Both the position numbers and the translations under genes were made by a program. Shown piece after piece: positions 44,601 to 56,500 of a stretch of 64,000 nt of DNA (position 1 is its first letter; each line of letters begins with the position of its first letter). Origin of the DNA: Casuarius casuarius. Taxonomy: Eukaryota; Chordata; Aves; Casuariiformes; Casuariidae. The stretch covers positions 556,286 to 620,285 of the forward strand of contig PTFA01000112.1 in assembly GCA_003342895.1 (NCBI GenBank), in the 5' to 3' direction. A model generated the notes under the pieces. It had not been told where the DNA came from, searched no databases, and worked only from the letters and a program-made list of their open reading frames with translations.

Positions 44601-47600
44601 CAAAACAAACACCTAGAATCAATGTCCAGGTATTAGCTTTGTAAGTCAGTAATATCAACGCCATAAGAAAATGTGAATATCTGGTGGGGAAAGCCTCAAA
44701 AATTACATCCAGAAACTATTATGTACACTGTATACGCTCCTTCTGCTTTCCACTTGTTGTCGTTAACAGGATTTTCTGAACCTGACTTTTTATCTCTGAA
44801 GAAGTTGCACCCTGAGATGCTGCTTTTAGAAGTTAGACAGGAGACCAAGATATTGCCTGAAGCATCCTCTGGTTTGCTATTCCAGCTGGCCAGGGAAGAG
44901 CTCCTCAGGAAGAGAAAAAAGGATAAAATGGGAGGTTTAGATCATGCCCTGCCGATAGGAACACGGCACTTGCTAGCTACAGGCTGTTCCCTTATCTCAG
45001 GGCAGTGCCTCGCTGATCCCTGCGATCTCAAGCAGAAGAGAAGCCCCTTCCCCTGCTGCTCCTGCCGAGGAAGGGGTCTGCTCTTCTCCCTCCCACCTTC
45101 ACACCTGGGACCAGACCAGGATTACCGCAGCTGAGGATGGCAGTGCAGCTGCCTGAGCATCAATCAATCCATCACCCAATTAACAAAATAAAGTGTTGGG
45201 TGGGGACAGCAGGGGGTTGCCCTGAACAGGGGGGATTTAGTGAGGAGGGGCTGTGGCTCTTGCCTGCTGGGGCTGTCTATGGGCAGGTGATGCTCCTGGG
45301 ATGGGGCCCTAGCAGAGCAGCCAGCCTGGAAGCAAGTACAGAAAGATCCCGAAAGGTGAGCTATATGTTCCCTCTTCTCTCTCTAGCAAGCATTGCTGCA
45401 GCTCATCTCACCCATCCTTTGGGTGCACCTGGCATGAGCAGCAAGTCCCCTTAGTGCTTCTCCAGCTGTGCTGAGCCTGCTGCCGTGGGAGCTCCCTTCC
45501 CAGAAAGCCTGGCTGCACCAAGGGTTAGCCTTGACGTTTGGCAGCTCTGAGGTGCTTTGGCATCATAGGGGTTGTTGTGATAGTGGCTGTGCCTTGCTGG
45601 AGGTTCCTCTCTTTGCTGGTGAGTGTCTTTAGTCTCAGTTATTTGTCTGAAGTTCACCTTTTGCTTTTGAGGGCAATGTTTATCTCTTCATAAGCTGTTG
45701 TTATCAAAGGCTCTTAAAACATGTGATGCTCTGTAATGGTAGCTAACACAGGTACAATACTGCTAGGAGTAGCAGCTTTGAGTTGTAAACCTGAGGCATT
45801 TTATGAAGGTGACTGTTCACACCTGTTTGACAAGAGTCATCCCAAAAGCGCTGGGAAGTCAAGCTGCCTGCCGCAGGACACGCACGCAGTCTGCCACAGA
45901 GCAAAGATCGGAGTGTGTTGCTCTCGGCTGTGCTTTCTCTGGTCCCTTGGCCTTGCTGTCTCGGTTTATGCTACGCAGCTCAGGTGGGATCCTCTGAGCG
46001 TGGCGGAGTGGGGATGCCCTGGGTGCTTACTGATGGGGACCCCTCGTTCACTTGCATTCAAAGCGGTGATTGCCACAAAATTTGGGTATCCTTGCGAAGA
46101 GACTTCCTGAGAACTCGAGCTGTGCACTGGGTACCTTGTTATTTGCTTTCTTTAAGCGTTCATTCTTGCATTGCTTAATGTCACCACAGACCTTACTGCT
46201 GTAATCGCTCTGTTTCTTCCATGTGTTGTCACAAATTCAGTTTTAGGATGACAATGTGTATTAGGTAAATGACGAATGGTTGCACATGGGCAGGGTCTAA
46301 TTTTTAAAATATCAAAATGGAGTAACAGCACCTAGCTGAAAAGTAACAGGATTTTGTTTTGATTCCGTATGCATTTTCCTTTGAATGAAACATTTTTCCA
46401 ACCCCCATCAGCACTTGTGAGCAGCAACAGAAAATGATCAGATGACGATATATGTGTGTTGAGTAAAACAGCTGCTCTTTCTATAGCTGTGAGTCAAAGG
46501 CTGTTTTACTGCAAAGCTTCATTGGAGCCCGCTGGAATTCTGCCGGAGTAAGGTGCGCAGGGCTTTTCTTCAAGTAACTTTACAGTTCCTCGACACGGAG
46601 GGCTGGGGCTCACATGACATTCCTGACACTATATTATGTTTCCATTCTTGCTGCATGAGCATACTTATCTGAAGATTAAGTAGATCTTGCACTTACAGAA
46701 GTGCACGCTCACGCCGACTGCAGACAAAGACCTGGGAGCTGCTGTGCTCCTGGAACTCGAGCTATTTATTCAACTGTCCACCATAGCAGGAGTTTCTCTG
46801 CTAAATATAATTTCCCACTTCTTTTTCCCCCCCCCCCCCTTAAACAAGAGAACCAGAGGGTGAAAGGGTTGAAGATTAAAATGTAAACAGCAAAATTTAT
46901 TATAATTACAAGAGTGTTTCAAATTATTTCCTTAAACTGCAACATAATTTACCTCTAGTCAAGGTCTCTATTGGTGGTGAAAGAGGAAACTGCTTGACCT
47001 GGGGGTGACCCGCGGCCCCCGGGGGTCAGCACCCGAGGAATGCACAGATGTCACGGTTCATAAGCAAGGACAGAAACGCTCAGGTTTCCCAGGCAGAGAG
47101 GCGCCAGTTCGGGGATGGGGCCAACATGTGCACCTCCCTTTGAACCAGCCACTCATACCTGAAACCGCATTTAAAACAAGCGTACTGGGTGGGAGACGGG
47201 AAGAGTCCAGAGCAGCCCGGGTTGTGGGCTTGCTCTGGGAACGGGCACAAGCAGCAGAATATGATGAGGGGAAATGTAAAACTTGACTAAAAAGAAGTCC
47301 ACTATCTGTGCTAGTTGTACTTGTTGCAAAGCAAAAAAAAAAGTGCATGTGTTTGAACTGTAGATCCACGCATGGCGCTTGGTGAGACTCACTTAGAGCA
47401 ACTTTGGCTGCAGCCAGCCAACGCAGCTCGTCGTTGCCAAAAAGCAAGTGTCCTGTACTCTCACCAATGCAAAGAAATGAGAAATGGAAGGGTTTGATTC
47501 AGCCCAAGCAGTTTTTGTTAGCATAGTTTGGGTGATAATGTAGTGCAAACTGCTGTCAGGGCTTTTGTAGTATTGGTAGAGATGCTGGCAGTCACAGACC

Positions 47601-48237
47601 GGGAGTCGCTCGAGCTGCTGCCCGGAGGCCCTCTTCCGCTCTCCCTCTGCCCTGTAAGAAAGCGACTTGCCCTGTCAGTCTGTTTCCTTTAACAAAAAAG
47701 AGCAACTTTCATGACTGAGACCAAAATCAGAACTTTCTGAAGTATTTCCTGCTTAAAGGCAAATAAATACAGAAAGCTTCGTTGGAGCTAAAACAAATTA
47801 AGTGGCAAATACTAAGCTAAAGGAGAGAGAACTATTCCAGCAACAATATTCAAAGAAATGGGAAGAGAGGAAAACAAATTGTATCAAAATACAATTTATA
47901 TTTGAGGAAATCGTGAACCCAAGGGTTCCTTTCAACTATTTTCATCCTACCAACCACAAGTTGCACTAGGCATGATCAAAGTACTTCACAATTAGTTTGG
48001 TTTTAAATCACTGTAATTGTCAGCCTAGGCTGTAATCAGAGAACAACTGTTTTGAAGCAGCAGCAGCTTCCCCTGGTTGTAATCGGGGGAAGATTCGAGA
48101 AGGAGGGTGGGATCTGCTCGGTTAACAGCAGCGTATCTGGCAGAGGGAGCTGCGAGACCTGTCAGCCGTTGGGGAGAACATCCCAAACCCTGAGACAGAC
48201 GTGGCCCCTGGAGCAGGGCCCCTGTGATGCCGAGCCT
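35661..48237. other. Long intergenic stretch, no gene recognised
   Basis: AT-rich to ~41.3 kb, mixed afterwards, with a C run near 46829-46841. A fragment at 44174-44214 (TTTGAAATCAGTGGGACTTC...) resembles the same old sauropsid repeat motif seen at 27.7 kb. Small hairpin AAATTGTAT-CAAA-ATACAATTT at 47876-47897. The longest frames (about 150 codons near 39.2, 41.3, 44.7 kb) lack family motifs and splice context. No RNA gene was recognised. Confidence 0.55.
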
Positions 48238-48300
48238 TGGTCAGCTCCGTGCCTCAGTTTCCCTCTTGGGAAACGTGGGTGGCAGCGGAGAGGCTTTATA
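48238..48300 (+). repeat. MIR-like SINE fragment
   Basis: GCTCCGTGCCTCAGTTTCCC followed by TCTTGGGAAACGTGGG resembles the MIR tail 'ctctgtgcctcagtttcccc..ctgtaaaatggg'. Only a short piece is left, so the assignment is tentative. Confidence 0.45.
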
Positions 48301-50560
48301 AAGTGTGACCCGTAGAGCGCTACAGACGCGTGCTTCGGCTGGTCCCGGGAGGTGCTCGCCCGAGCTGGTCGTGGGGCGGTGGGACGCGGTGGGCTGGGTG
48401 CCGAGCAGCACGGGGCGCTTGGACGGCAGCGCGGGCTGGGGGCTGCCGCGGGTTTCCCAGCGGAGTGCCAGGGAGTTTCGGGTCGGAGAGGAGTCCTCCA
48501 GCGGCTCTGCCGACAGCAGAACAAGGGCTGGGCACAAAGGCTTTTGCAATTAAGAGCAGTGCATTTCTTACAAGTAAAATTCTTGCAGGAATGCAGTGAG
48601 TAAAGCTGGCCTCTGAAGGAAGCGTGCTTCCTAGATATTAAAAGGGCAAAAGCAACTTTAACCTGGACTCCACTATGGAGAAACCGAAGGAAACTTCCCC
48701 ACTGGAAGCCTTGGCAGAAGGATTTGCTCAGCAGCACACGTGGATGAAACAACAGGGCTTTGTGCTGGGGGATCTCAAAGCGCTTGCTGCCCTGCACCAG
48801 GAAATGCAGTACCTCCCGGGAGCGGGCTAAATTGGAAACAGGGGCCGCCTGGAAGCCGGCACGGCCCCGCCGCGGCCGGGCACGGCCACGCTCCCGCCAG
48901 CGCTGGTGGCGAGCACGCGGGCTGCTCGGACATCTCGAGCCCTCGGTCACGACTGTCCCGCGAGGCTGCGGGAGGTGAGCGGCTGTGGCCTCGGTCAAGG
49001 AACAGTTCAGAGAAGGGAATTAAATCTGCCACCTCGCAGGCAGCAAAGCCCGCGGCTCTCCTCGCGCTCGGCACGGCGGCGAAACGGTCACCACGGGCGT
49101 TTCTGAGCGGTGACCCTCCGTGCCCAAAACCAGGGGGCAGCGAGGGGGTGCGGGGGGGGGGGGGCTGCCTCCGAGGCCGGGGCGCTCTGCCCGGAGCCAG
49201 CGAAGGGGCAATAGGCAGCTGCTCGTCTGGGGGAGGCGAGTGGCTCCCCAAAACGCTGGGGCCGCCTGGGCGCGGGGAGCCCTGAAGGGCGGCGGTGGCC
49301 GGGGAGCGCGGGCAGCACGTGCCCACGGTGCGCTGCGGGGCTGCACAGAACAGACGAAAATGGCCTTTCTGGTCGTCTCCTGCAAAATACCTTACTATGA
49401 CTTATTTAAAGAAATCACGATTGGAGCAAGTAAAGGTCGCTCAGATGGCATTTCATCCTGAGGTTTTTAAAAATATAACCATTTTTAGGGTTTTTGGCTT
49501 ATGTTTCTTTTTCTTCAAAAATTTGAATTCACTTTAAATAGCTCTCAGCATTTGCTTCATTTCTTCTTAAAAAATATATATATATATAAAAATATATATA
49601 AAAACAGTATTTTCAATTACTTGAAAATACTGATGGGATTAGAAATTGTTTACACATCTTTATATGACAAAGACTGTTATCTGCTAAAGCAGAAATCTGA
49701 CTGGCCCATTAGCAGCTCTAATCGGTGTTTCGGAGATCCTTTGATAACAGGTATCCAGGCCTCGCACACCGGCGATCCCGCTCTGGTAGCAATTATTAGA
49801 AGAGACCTGGCCGGCAGTCAGCTGTGTCCATGGGAGTCGTGCCCTGCGTCGCACGGACGTTGTCCCCGTGTTCGAGACGCCGCGTCGAACCGCGCGGTTC
49901 CCTGGCTGTCAGTCGGACTGTGCCCTGCCCGGGCTCCCGGCTCCAGCCCAGGCCGCCGTGGCCGTGCCGCTGCCAAGCTCCCGGCAGAGCTTCCCCGGGC
50001 CGTGGCACAGTGCCGGCGCAGTGCGGGGACGGGAGGGCAGAGGCAGGTGACGGCAGGGGCAGGTGACGCCCGAGGCGGTGCTGGAGCCTGCTGCGAGCTG
50101 CCTGCCGGCCAGGCCCCTCGGGTGCAGAGGCGACAGGTTGAGTCTGTATCAGAGCAAAGTTTGAGGTTGGTTTGTTTTTTCCTGATCTTGTGGCCGTGGC
50201 TTTTCTGAACCAATGCTAAAAAGGTTGTAATTGGTTTCACTGTGTTGCTGAGTTATCTAAGGACGGAGCAGCCTTCGTTTCCCTTCCCCACGAGCGGGCG
50301 AGCAGCAGGGAAGGAGGGGGTGCGGCGACGGAAGGGTTCGTTCTCCCTTCGACCGGCTCCGCTCAGCAAGCNAAACCCTCCCGGGGGTCCCTGGGCAGCG
50401 GAGGGCACTGGGGGAGGTCGTCACCGCGCTGCGGCTGCCAGGCCTGCGGCAGCGGGGAGGGCGAGCGGGAAGCAAGCCGGGTCGGCAGTGCCGTGCGCCG
50501 GGAGCGACGGCCGCCCTGCTGCCAGCAGGCTCCAGCCGTGGGGGCCGGAGGGGAGAGAAA
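48301..50560. promoter_or_regulatory. GC-rich patches, CpG-island-like
   Basis: Three GC- and CpG-rich patches (about 48.30-49.35, 49.84-50.12 and 50.30-50.56 kb) are separated by an AT-rich interval that holds a TA repeat and a hairpin. Frames on both strands overlap (up to 278 codons on -), without recognised domains. It may mark a distal promoter or regulatory zone. No gene was assigned. Confidence 0.4.
49573..49632. repeat. TA simple repeat plus perfect hairpin
   Basis: A (TA)n tract at about 49573-49600 is followed at 49605-49632 by a perfect 12-bp inverted repeat: CAGTATTTTCAA, loop TTAC, TTGAAAATACTG. It is too short for a typical pre-miRNA. Confidence 0.85.
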
Positions 50561-53500
50561 CTGGGGTCTGTTCTTGCTAGCTGACGGCAGCTCAGTTTGG
50601 GGTTATGCTGCGGGTCTCTGGAGGCGAGTGCGGCAGGGCTTTGAACGTCGCCGTTCCCGTCTTCAGCGACTCCCTATCGTCTTCTATTTACGGGATCTAA
50701 AAACAAGGTTGTTCTTCCAGAGCAGGAAACCTGGCCTGTGCCCAGCGGCAGGTGCTGTCAAACTGCCCTTCCTCCCTCGCCCTCCTCAAACCACTGCTTG
50801 CCCCCTTTTTGGGGGAGGGGGGGGACTGCATGCACTAGGGGCTTCTCATGCAGCTTTTCCTTCTGATAAGGAAAAAAAATTAGTAGCTGGGTCTGGATTT
50901 GACCACCTCGGTGCGATGTTTTTCTGAGGTTATGGGAATAGATGTTCTCCTGGACTGAAAACCGGTCTGACGGCACCCCGCACCGGCACGATGTCCCGCC
51001 AGGAGTCGGACCCGCCGCTTGCATCAAGCTTCCTGCTGCGCCCGCACCGGTCTCGGGTACGTGTGATGGGCCGCGAGCGAAGACAGGAGGGGACAGATCC
51101 GAAAGGGGAGATGTGACGGGGACGCGGTTTAAGGCTGGCCACGGGCTGTATGTGACATTCTTGGAAGTAAACTGACAGTGTCCAGGTTTATAATAGCTAA
51201 ACTCCTCAGTTTCCTCTACGTAAACATTTCACTCTAATGGAACATTATACCCGGGACCGGGCTTCAGCAGACACGCGTGTATACAGATTGCATAAAGATA
51301 GACCAATAGATAAATAGATATCTGGATTTAATAAACACTCGCGTTCTGGCACTAATAGGCTGGTGAAGCCTTACAGAGAGGGAGAGAGACTGAAGGAAAA
51401 CACAAAACACTGCCGAGAGTTCACAGACTGGCACAACTGGAAGCTCTCAGCATCAAAAGGAGGGGAGCGAAGGGCCGAGATGGAGCAGGCAAATCCTGCC
51501 TTGATAACGTCTCCCCGTCCCTCCGCCGGGGACGGCGAGTGAGCCAGGGAGCTGGGTGCCTGCTGCCTCGTCAGGGGCGAGATCGGCATCCAAACCTGTT
51601 TAGCGCTTGAGCTGTGGAAGTAGGATTCAGATGTTTCTCAAAAGTGAGAGGATCTTAGGAGTTTTTGCCCTGAAAGTCAGGTAGGTGCTTTTGAAAACTT
51701 TAATCTTTGACTCCTCTCAGAAGCAAGAACGCTTCTCCAGCAGAGAGACGCTTGCTTCTGGGTGATGATTTTCCTGTACACGCTTCCTGACGCGTTCCCT
51801 GCTATCACCCACCCGGGGGGAGAGCCAGACACAACCCTCTACTCCCTGCCGCCTCTGAAACAAATACCCCTTCCAAACCCGTGTGTGCTGGGAGCCAACG
51901 TCCCGTAGCGCTGGCAGCTCTCTGCTGGACTNGCTGCAGTCGGGCCACCTGACACAGCCCCGTCCCAGCGGTGGGGATGAAGCGGGAGGGCGTCATGTCC
52001 AGGGGCCCACGCGGGAGGGCTCCCATGGACCCGTGGGGCTATTTTCCATGACCTCAGAATTGGAGGTAACTAGGTGCGAAGAGCAGAGCTCCTTGACAGC
52101 AAGTGAGGGGGACTCGACCCCAAACCTGGGGCTGAGGAGTGGGAAACTAATTCCCAGGTGCCAGCTCGGCTGCTGCAGTACGCCGTTCAAGCCAGCGCTG
52201 TCTGTTACCCAAGTAAGGTCAGCCCAGCTGTTGCCTCAGCCCAGATGCCCTTTCTCACTCTGGTTTTACAGTGCCTGCGTTTATTTTTCTCCCCTGTATC
52301 TGGCTCCGTGCCACTTTGCTGGCAGCGTGCACCTCGGCTGCGCGTGCGGCGGGAGGGATGTGCGCCGCTCCGTCTGCNGCGCGTGCGGTGCCCGTGCGCG
52401 GTTAAGTCTCTCCCCCCCGGCCTTTTTATTTTTNCTGAATTGGATTTACAACGGAAGTATTTGGAAAGGAATAATTATCTACGTGCGTGCAGGGCGCGCA
52501 GTGCCGGCGGCCCACGGCTGGGGGGGCGGCCGCAGGCTCAGAGCCGCCTCTCTGCCCGCCCGCTCGTTCACACAGCGCTAGGTATCGCTAAATATCTATA
52601 AAATACCCGACAGATAGCTGTGACGTGGTGTTAAATTGTGTGTGCATATATGTAAGTAAGATTTGTGAAGCCTGAACTCAGCTGTTGTTTTCCTTGTGAT
52701 AAACACTACGTTTCCAAATCAATCTCCCACCTCACGCCGGTGCGTATTTTAAATCTGAAGTGATATTGGCCAAAAAATTGATTGCCAGAATCTCAAAGGC
52801 TTCTTGGTGAGCTCCAGCCTGATTTGTGTGTTAAAAGGGGCNGCGGACCCGCTCCCCGCCAGCGCGGGAGGGCCCGTTTTCGCCGTACGCAGAAGCTAAA
52901 GCTCTCTATAGTCTCTGTCCGCTCCTCTCCGGGAATTGAATCCAGCCAAAGGTCAAACTGGCCAGAGGCACTTTTATTGTCATGGTAACCACGACTTAAT
53001 CAAACAATCCTGAGATTCCAGGTTTGTGGGAACAGGCAAAGATCTGAAGAGACTGGAATTAATCAATCAAAGGGGGCAGGGAAGAAAATCCTAAGATATA
53101 TGACTTATCCTTCCAAATCTATTACTCTGTCCTTAAACACACAAGAATTATGCCTNGGACAAAGCCTCTTTTCAGACCAAATACCTCTGATTTTTGTTTT
53201 CTTGTCCTCTGCCTCAAATTTCCTAACATACCTCTGTCCTCCAGCAATCAAATCTCAGCCTAGATTTAACCAACAAGAGAGAAGGAAACAACAGTTTAGG
53301 AAAGATGAAGATTATTTTGTGGAAAGCTACATAAAGGAGGGGGGAAAAAAGAGGAAAAGGAAAAACAAAGGAAAACGCCATCAACAAGATCACCACCTTT
53401 GATTTGAAAACCTCTCTAAGCTTGTTAGCAGCAGCCCAGCGCAGATCTACAGTCAGTAAATGGATTTTTAAGGTTGCCTTGCTTTCTGGCTGGCTGTTCC

Positions 53501-56500
53501 TTCCTTCCCGTTGTCCCTCCCGCCGCGTCTTTCTGGGATCCCGAGGCTGCCGGGCTTGCTGCTGCCTCCAACCTCGGTCCTTCGGCCGCGTCTGGCTGCC
53601 GCGGTGCGGCCTCTGCTCCTTTGAGCACCGCTGCTTGAGGGCTGTGCTGAGGCGTCTGGTAAGCACCAGCGTTAGTTAATCCAGAACCCAGCCTGGGCTA
53701 AAGCTGTGCTTTTTTTTAAGGATATTTTTTGCATCTTCATTGTTCTTTCAGAAGCTGTTTTCCTGTTCCTTGTCTCCTTTATCGTGCTGGTGAGGCCAAT
53801 GGGTGGCCCTTCCCGGCGGCAGGGAGAGCTGGCCCTGTGGGCTGTTTCCCCCCGTGCTGGTGGGGGGTGAGGTACTGTGTCACGGGAAGTGCTTTGGGGA
53901 GACCTGGCTGCAAGCTATGTCTACGTGCCACTGGATCCAATGGCTAATTCTTGCTTTGGCTCTTAATAAAGGTGATCTGCTACTTTGACTTGCTTCTGCC
54001 CAGAGAAGTGATAAGTAAAACAGCAAAGCCCTCCTGTTCCAGCTGTCCTACCCACACAATTTTGCTAAGGTGTTGGTTGTAGTGGGTTTGAACTGTTATA
54101 CCTGGTGACGCAGAGGTATCGTGTGCTGCTCTTCTGTTTGAGAGAAGAACTAGCCAGGAACCTGCAGTGCGTTTGCTCCTGGAGGCTTTGCCGAAACTGG
54201 CTGTCTCCTGCATGGGACCGGCGGCACAGNGTGCGGGCTCGGTTACGCGCTCGGCGAGGTACACCCGTGGCAACACTGAAAGCTGGCGGCTGCTGTGCCG
54301 TATTAGAAGCTTGGTNTGGTAACAGCATACGGAGATGTTCACCTCTGCCCTGCTCCCGGACGCGAGGCGGGCTGAGATGCTGCCGCCCCTTGTCTGGCAG
54401 CTCCTCTGCCCTGGAGAGAGCACTGCTGAGATGTTGCTATTTTACATAAGGAATGCAGGTAACTACCTGCAAACCCCAAACTTAATTATTTTAATGGCAA
54501 TCAGAGCATGAAAAGAACTGATTGCTTCTTGTTCTTAATGTACAGGTATCCTTACAAAAAACATACATCTTTTTGATGCTATTATGGGTGATCTCAAAAA
54601 GTGGACACTAAGGGGTGAATTGTCTTGGAAAACAAGCTCATTTCTCACTGCCAGATGAGCTGGGAGTCCCCTGCAGAGATGGTTGTTGGTAGTTAAAAGA
54701 TACAGAGAGAAAATTGTACAACTGAGTGCAGCAGACAGGCAGAACTCCANGGAGACCCAGGATACTGCAGGACAGAAAAGAAGTTATTGAAGCCTGAGCA
54801 TCAGAGAGGGACAAGGGGAACAAGCAGATGAGATCTGTAGAGAAGCACTGAGGAAAGAAGGAACCCTGATGGTGTGTGTCCAGGGAGGATCTTCAGGTGT
54901 GTGAGGAGAAAGGTCNCCTTTTGGCTCAGCTGTGAGGAGACCACTGGCACCCTGGACCAGGAGAGGGCTTGGAGAACAGAGGCGTGAAGCCATATGGGAG
55001 GAAGGGAGGAGAAGGCACTCGGGCACGGAAGGATAGCAAAGCTTGAAGAACAACAGGAAAGGGGGGAGGCACCAGGCTGGTTACACCAGGAGAGAGCCTT
55101 TTCCAAGATCCTCAGGCACAGAGCAAACAGAGGAAATGGGAATGACAATAACTGTGGAGGGGGAATGAGAGAATAGGACGGGGAAGACCAGGAACAAGAA
55201 CTAGGCATTTCAATAAGGACTTAGAGGAGTAGAGAAGAAGTGGGACTTCTTACATGGGAGGGGAAAAGTTGACCTAGTGGCAAAACAAGAAAGAGGTTCA
55301 AGAAGAAAAGGCTGAACAGTGCCTGCTCTGGGACTGCAGCAGAGATCCTGGCGTCCTCAAAATTGAGGAGAGTTTTGATGTTACTTGATAGGGAAAGACT
55401 TCATTTATTTTCCAGTGTCTCAAGTCACCTTTAGAGACAAGGGCAAAGAGCAGCACAGATAGAGATAAATTGCCTTCCCTTGCAGAAGTGCTGAGCACCC
55501 CTCCTATAAAAACTCCTAGAAGCAGCAGGCACTCAGCACCACTGCAAAAGAAGCCTTAAATCCTCTTTGTTCCTAATCTGTTGATTCTTTCAGGACAGAA
55601 NTGAAGAAAATGTTGAGATGAGGGACCCTGGGCAGGTTACGTGGCAGAGCCAGCACTGCATGTGACCTACGCTGAAATGAAATGCAAGTCCGGGAGGTGA
55701 AAGCCCCCNTAAAACTCCTTCCCCTTTGCAAAAGTACGCTCCAAGTTAGCTTAACACTTGAGTACCATGGTTCCTGAAAGCTACCTTTAAAGGTTAAAGC
55801 ATTTAAACTATAGGAACAGCCAGGGGCAAAAAGAGGCCCATTTCAATTTGATATGTTGAGGTCCTGCAGAAAGCCGGACTGGGGGGTCTCCGAGCTCTTT
55901 GTGTGCTTGCCTTCCCTCCTGAACCTGAGATGGCTCTGAGGCCCCGGCTGTGCTGTGTTTCAGTATCCTCTTTTCCTTTTCTCCCTGTGTTGTATTAATT
56001 TAGCCATTTCCAAAAGGCTCAAGCAGGGGGACATTCTCCATCCCTGAACTGCATGCTGCACAGGGGCTACTTTGTAGGAAGGAGCTAAAAATAGGTCAGG
56101 AAAGACTTTAGTGCGTGGAGAGAAGAGCTGCCCCTCTGCCAGGAGTCCAAGCTCTGTGAAACTCTGCTTGGGGAGAAGCAACATCCCAGCACCATGGCAA
56201 GCCCTGCCAGGGACAGGCAAGATTGGTCCTGAGCAGCTCTGTTCTCTCCTCGGGGCAGCTCATCTGCTTTTTGCGGTGGATCGGGGGTGCTCCAGGGATG
56301 CTCCCTTTTGTGTCCTTCTGCACCGCTCCAGCACGTGCTTGGGGAGCTGGTGTCAGGAGAGTTTCCTCCCCCTCCGCCTGCCCTCTGCTCGCATGGCTCA
56401 TCTCCCCGCGATTGCTCCCGGGCAGGAGGCTCCCTCGTGGCCGGAGGGTGAGNTTTGAGGAGACTGAACTGGAAGGCGTGGGAGATGGTGAAACACGGCA

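Noticed and set aside
44673..45134. 153-codon frame on +
   Set aside because: Outside CpG islands and so more tempting, but no recognised domain, no promoter or splice context, and composition like flanking DNA.
47541..47556. TAGTGCAAACTGC as a further miR-130-family seed
   Set aside because: It contains AGTGCAA, but no complementary arm was seen within hairpin distance.
48162..48998. 278-codon frame on -
   Set aside because: Shared with open frames on +; overlaps a MIR-like repeat fragment and a GC-rich patch; no family resemblance.
54750..55350. Purine-rich stretch as a possible retroviral or LTR fragment
   Set aside because: No terminal TG/CA repeats, primer-binding site or pol/gag motif could be seen.
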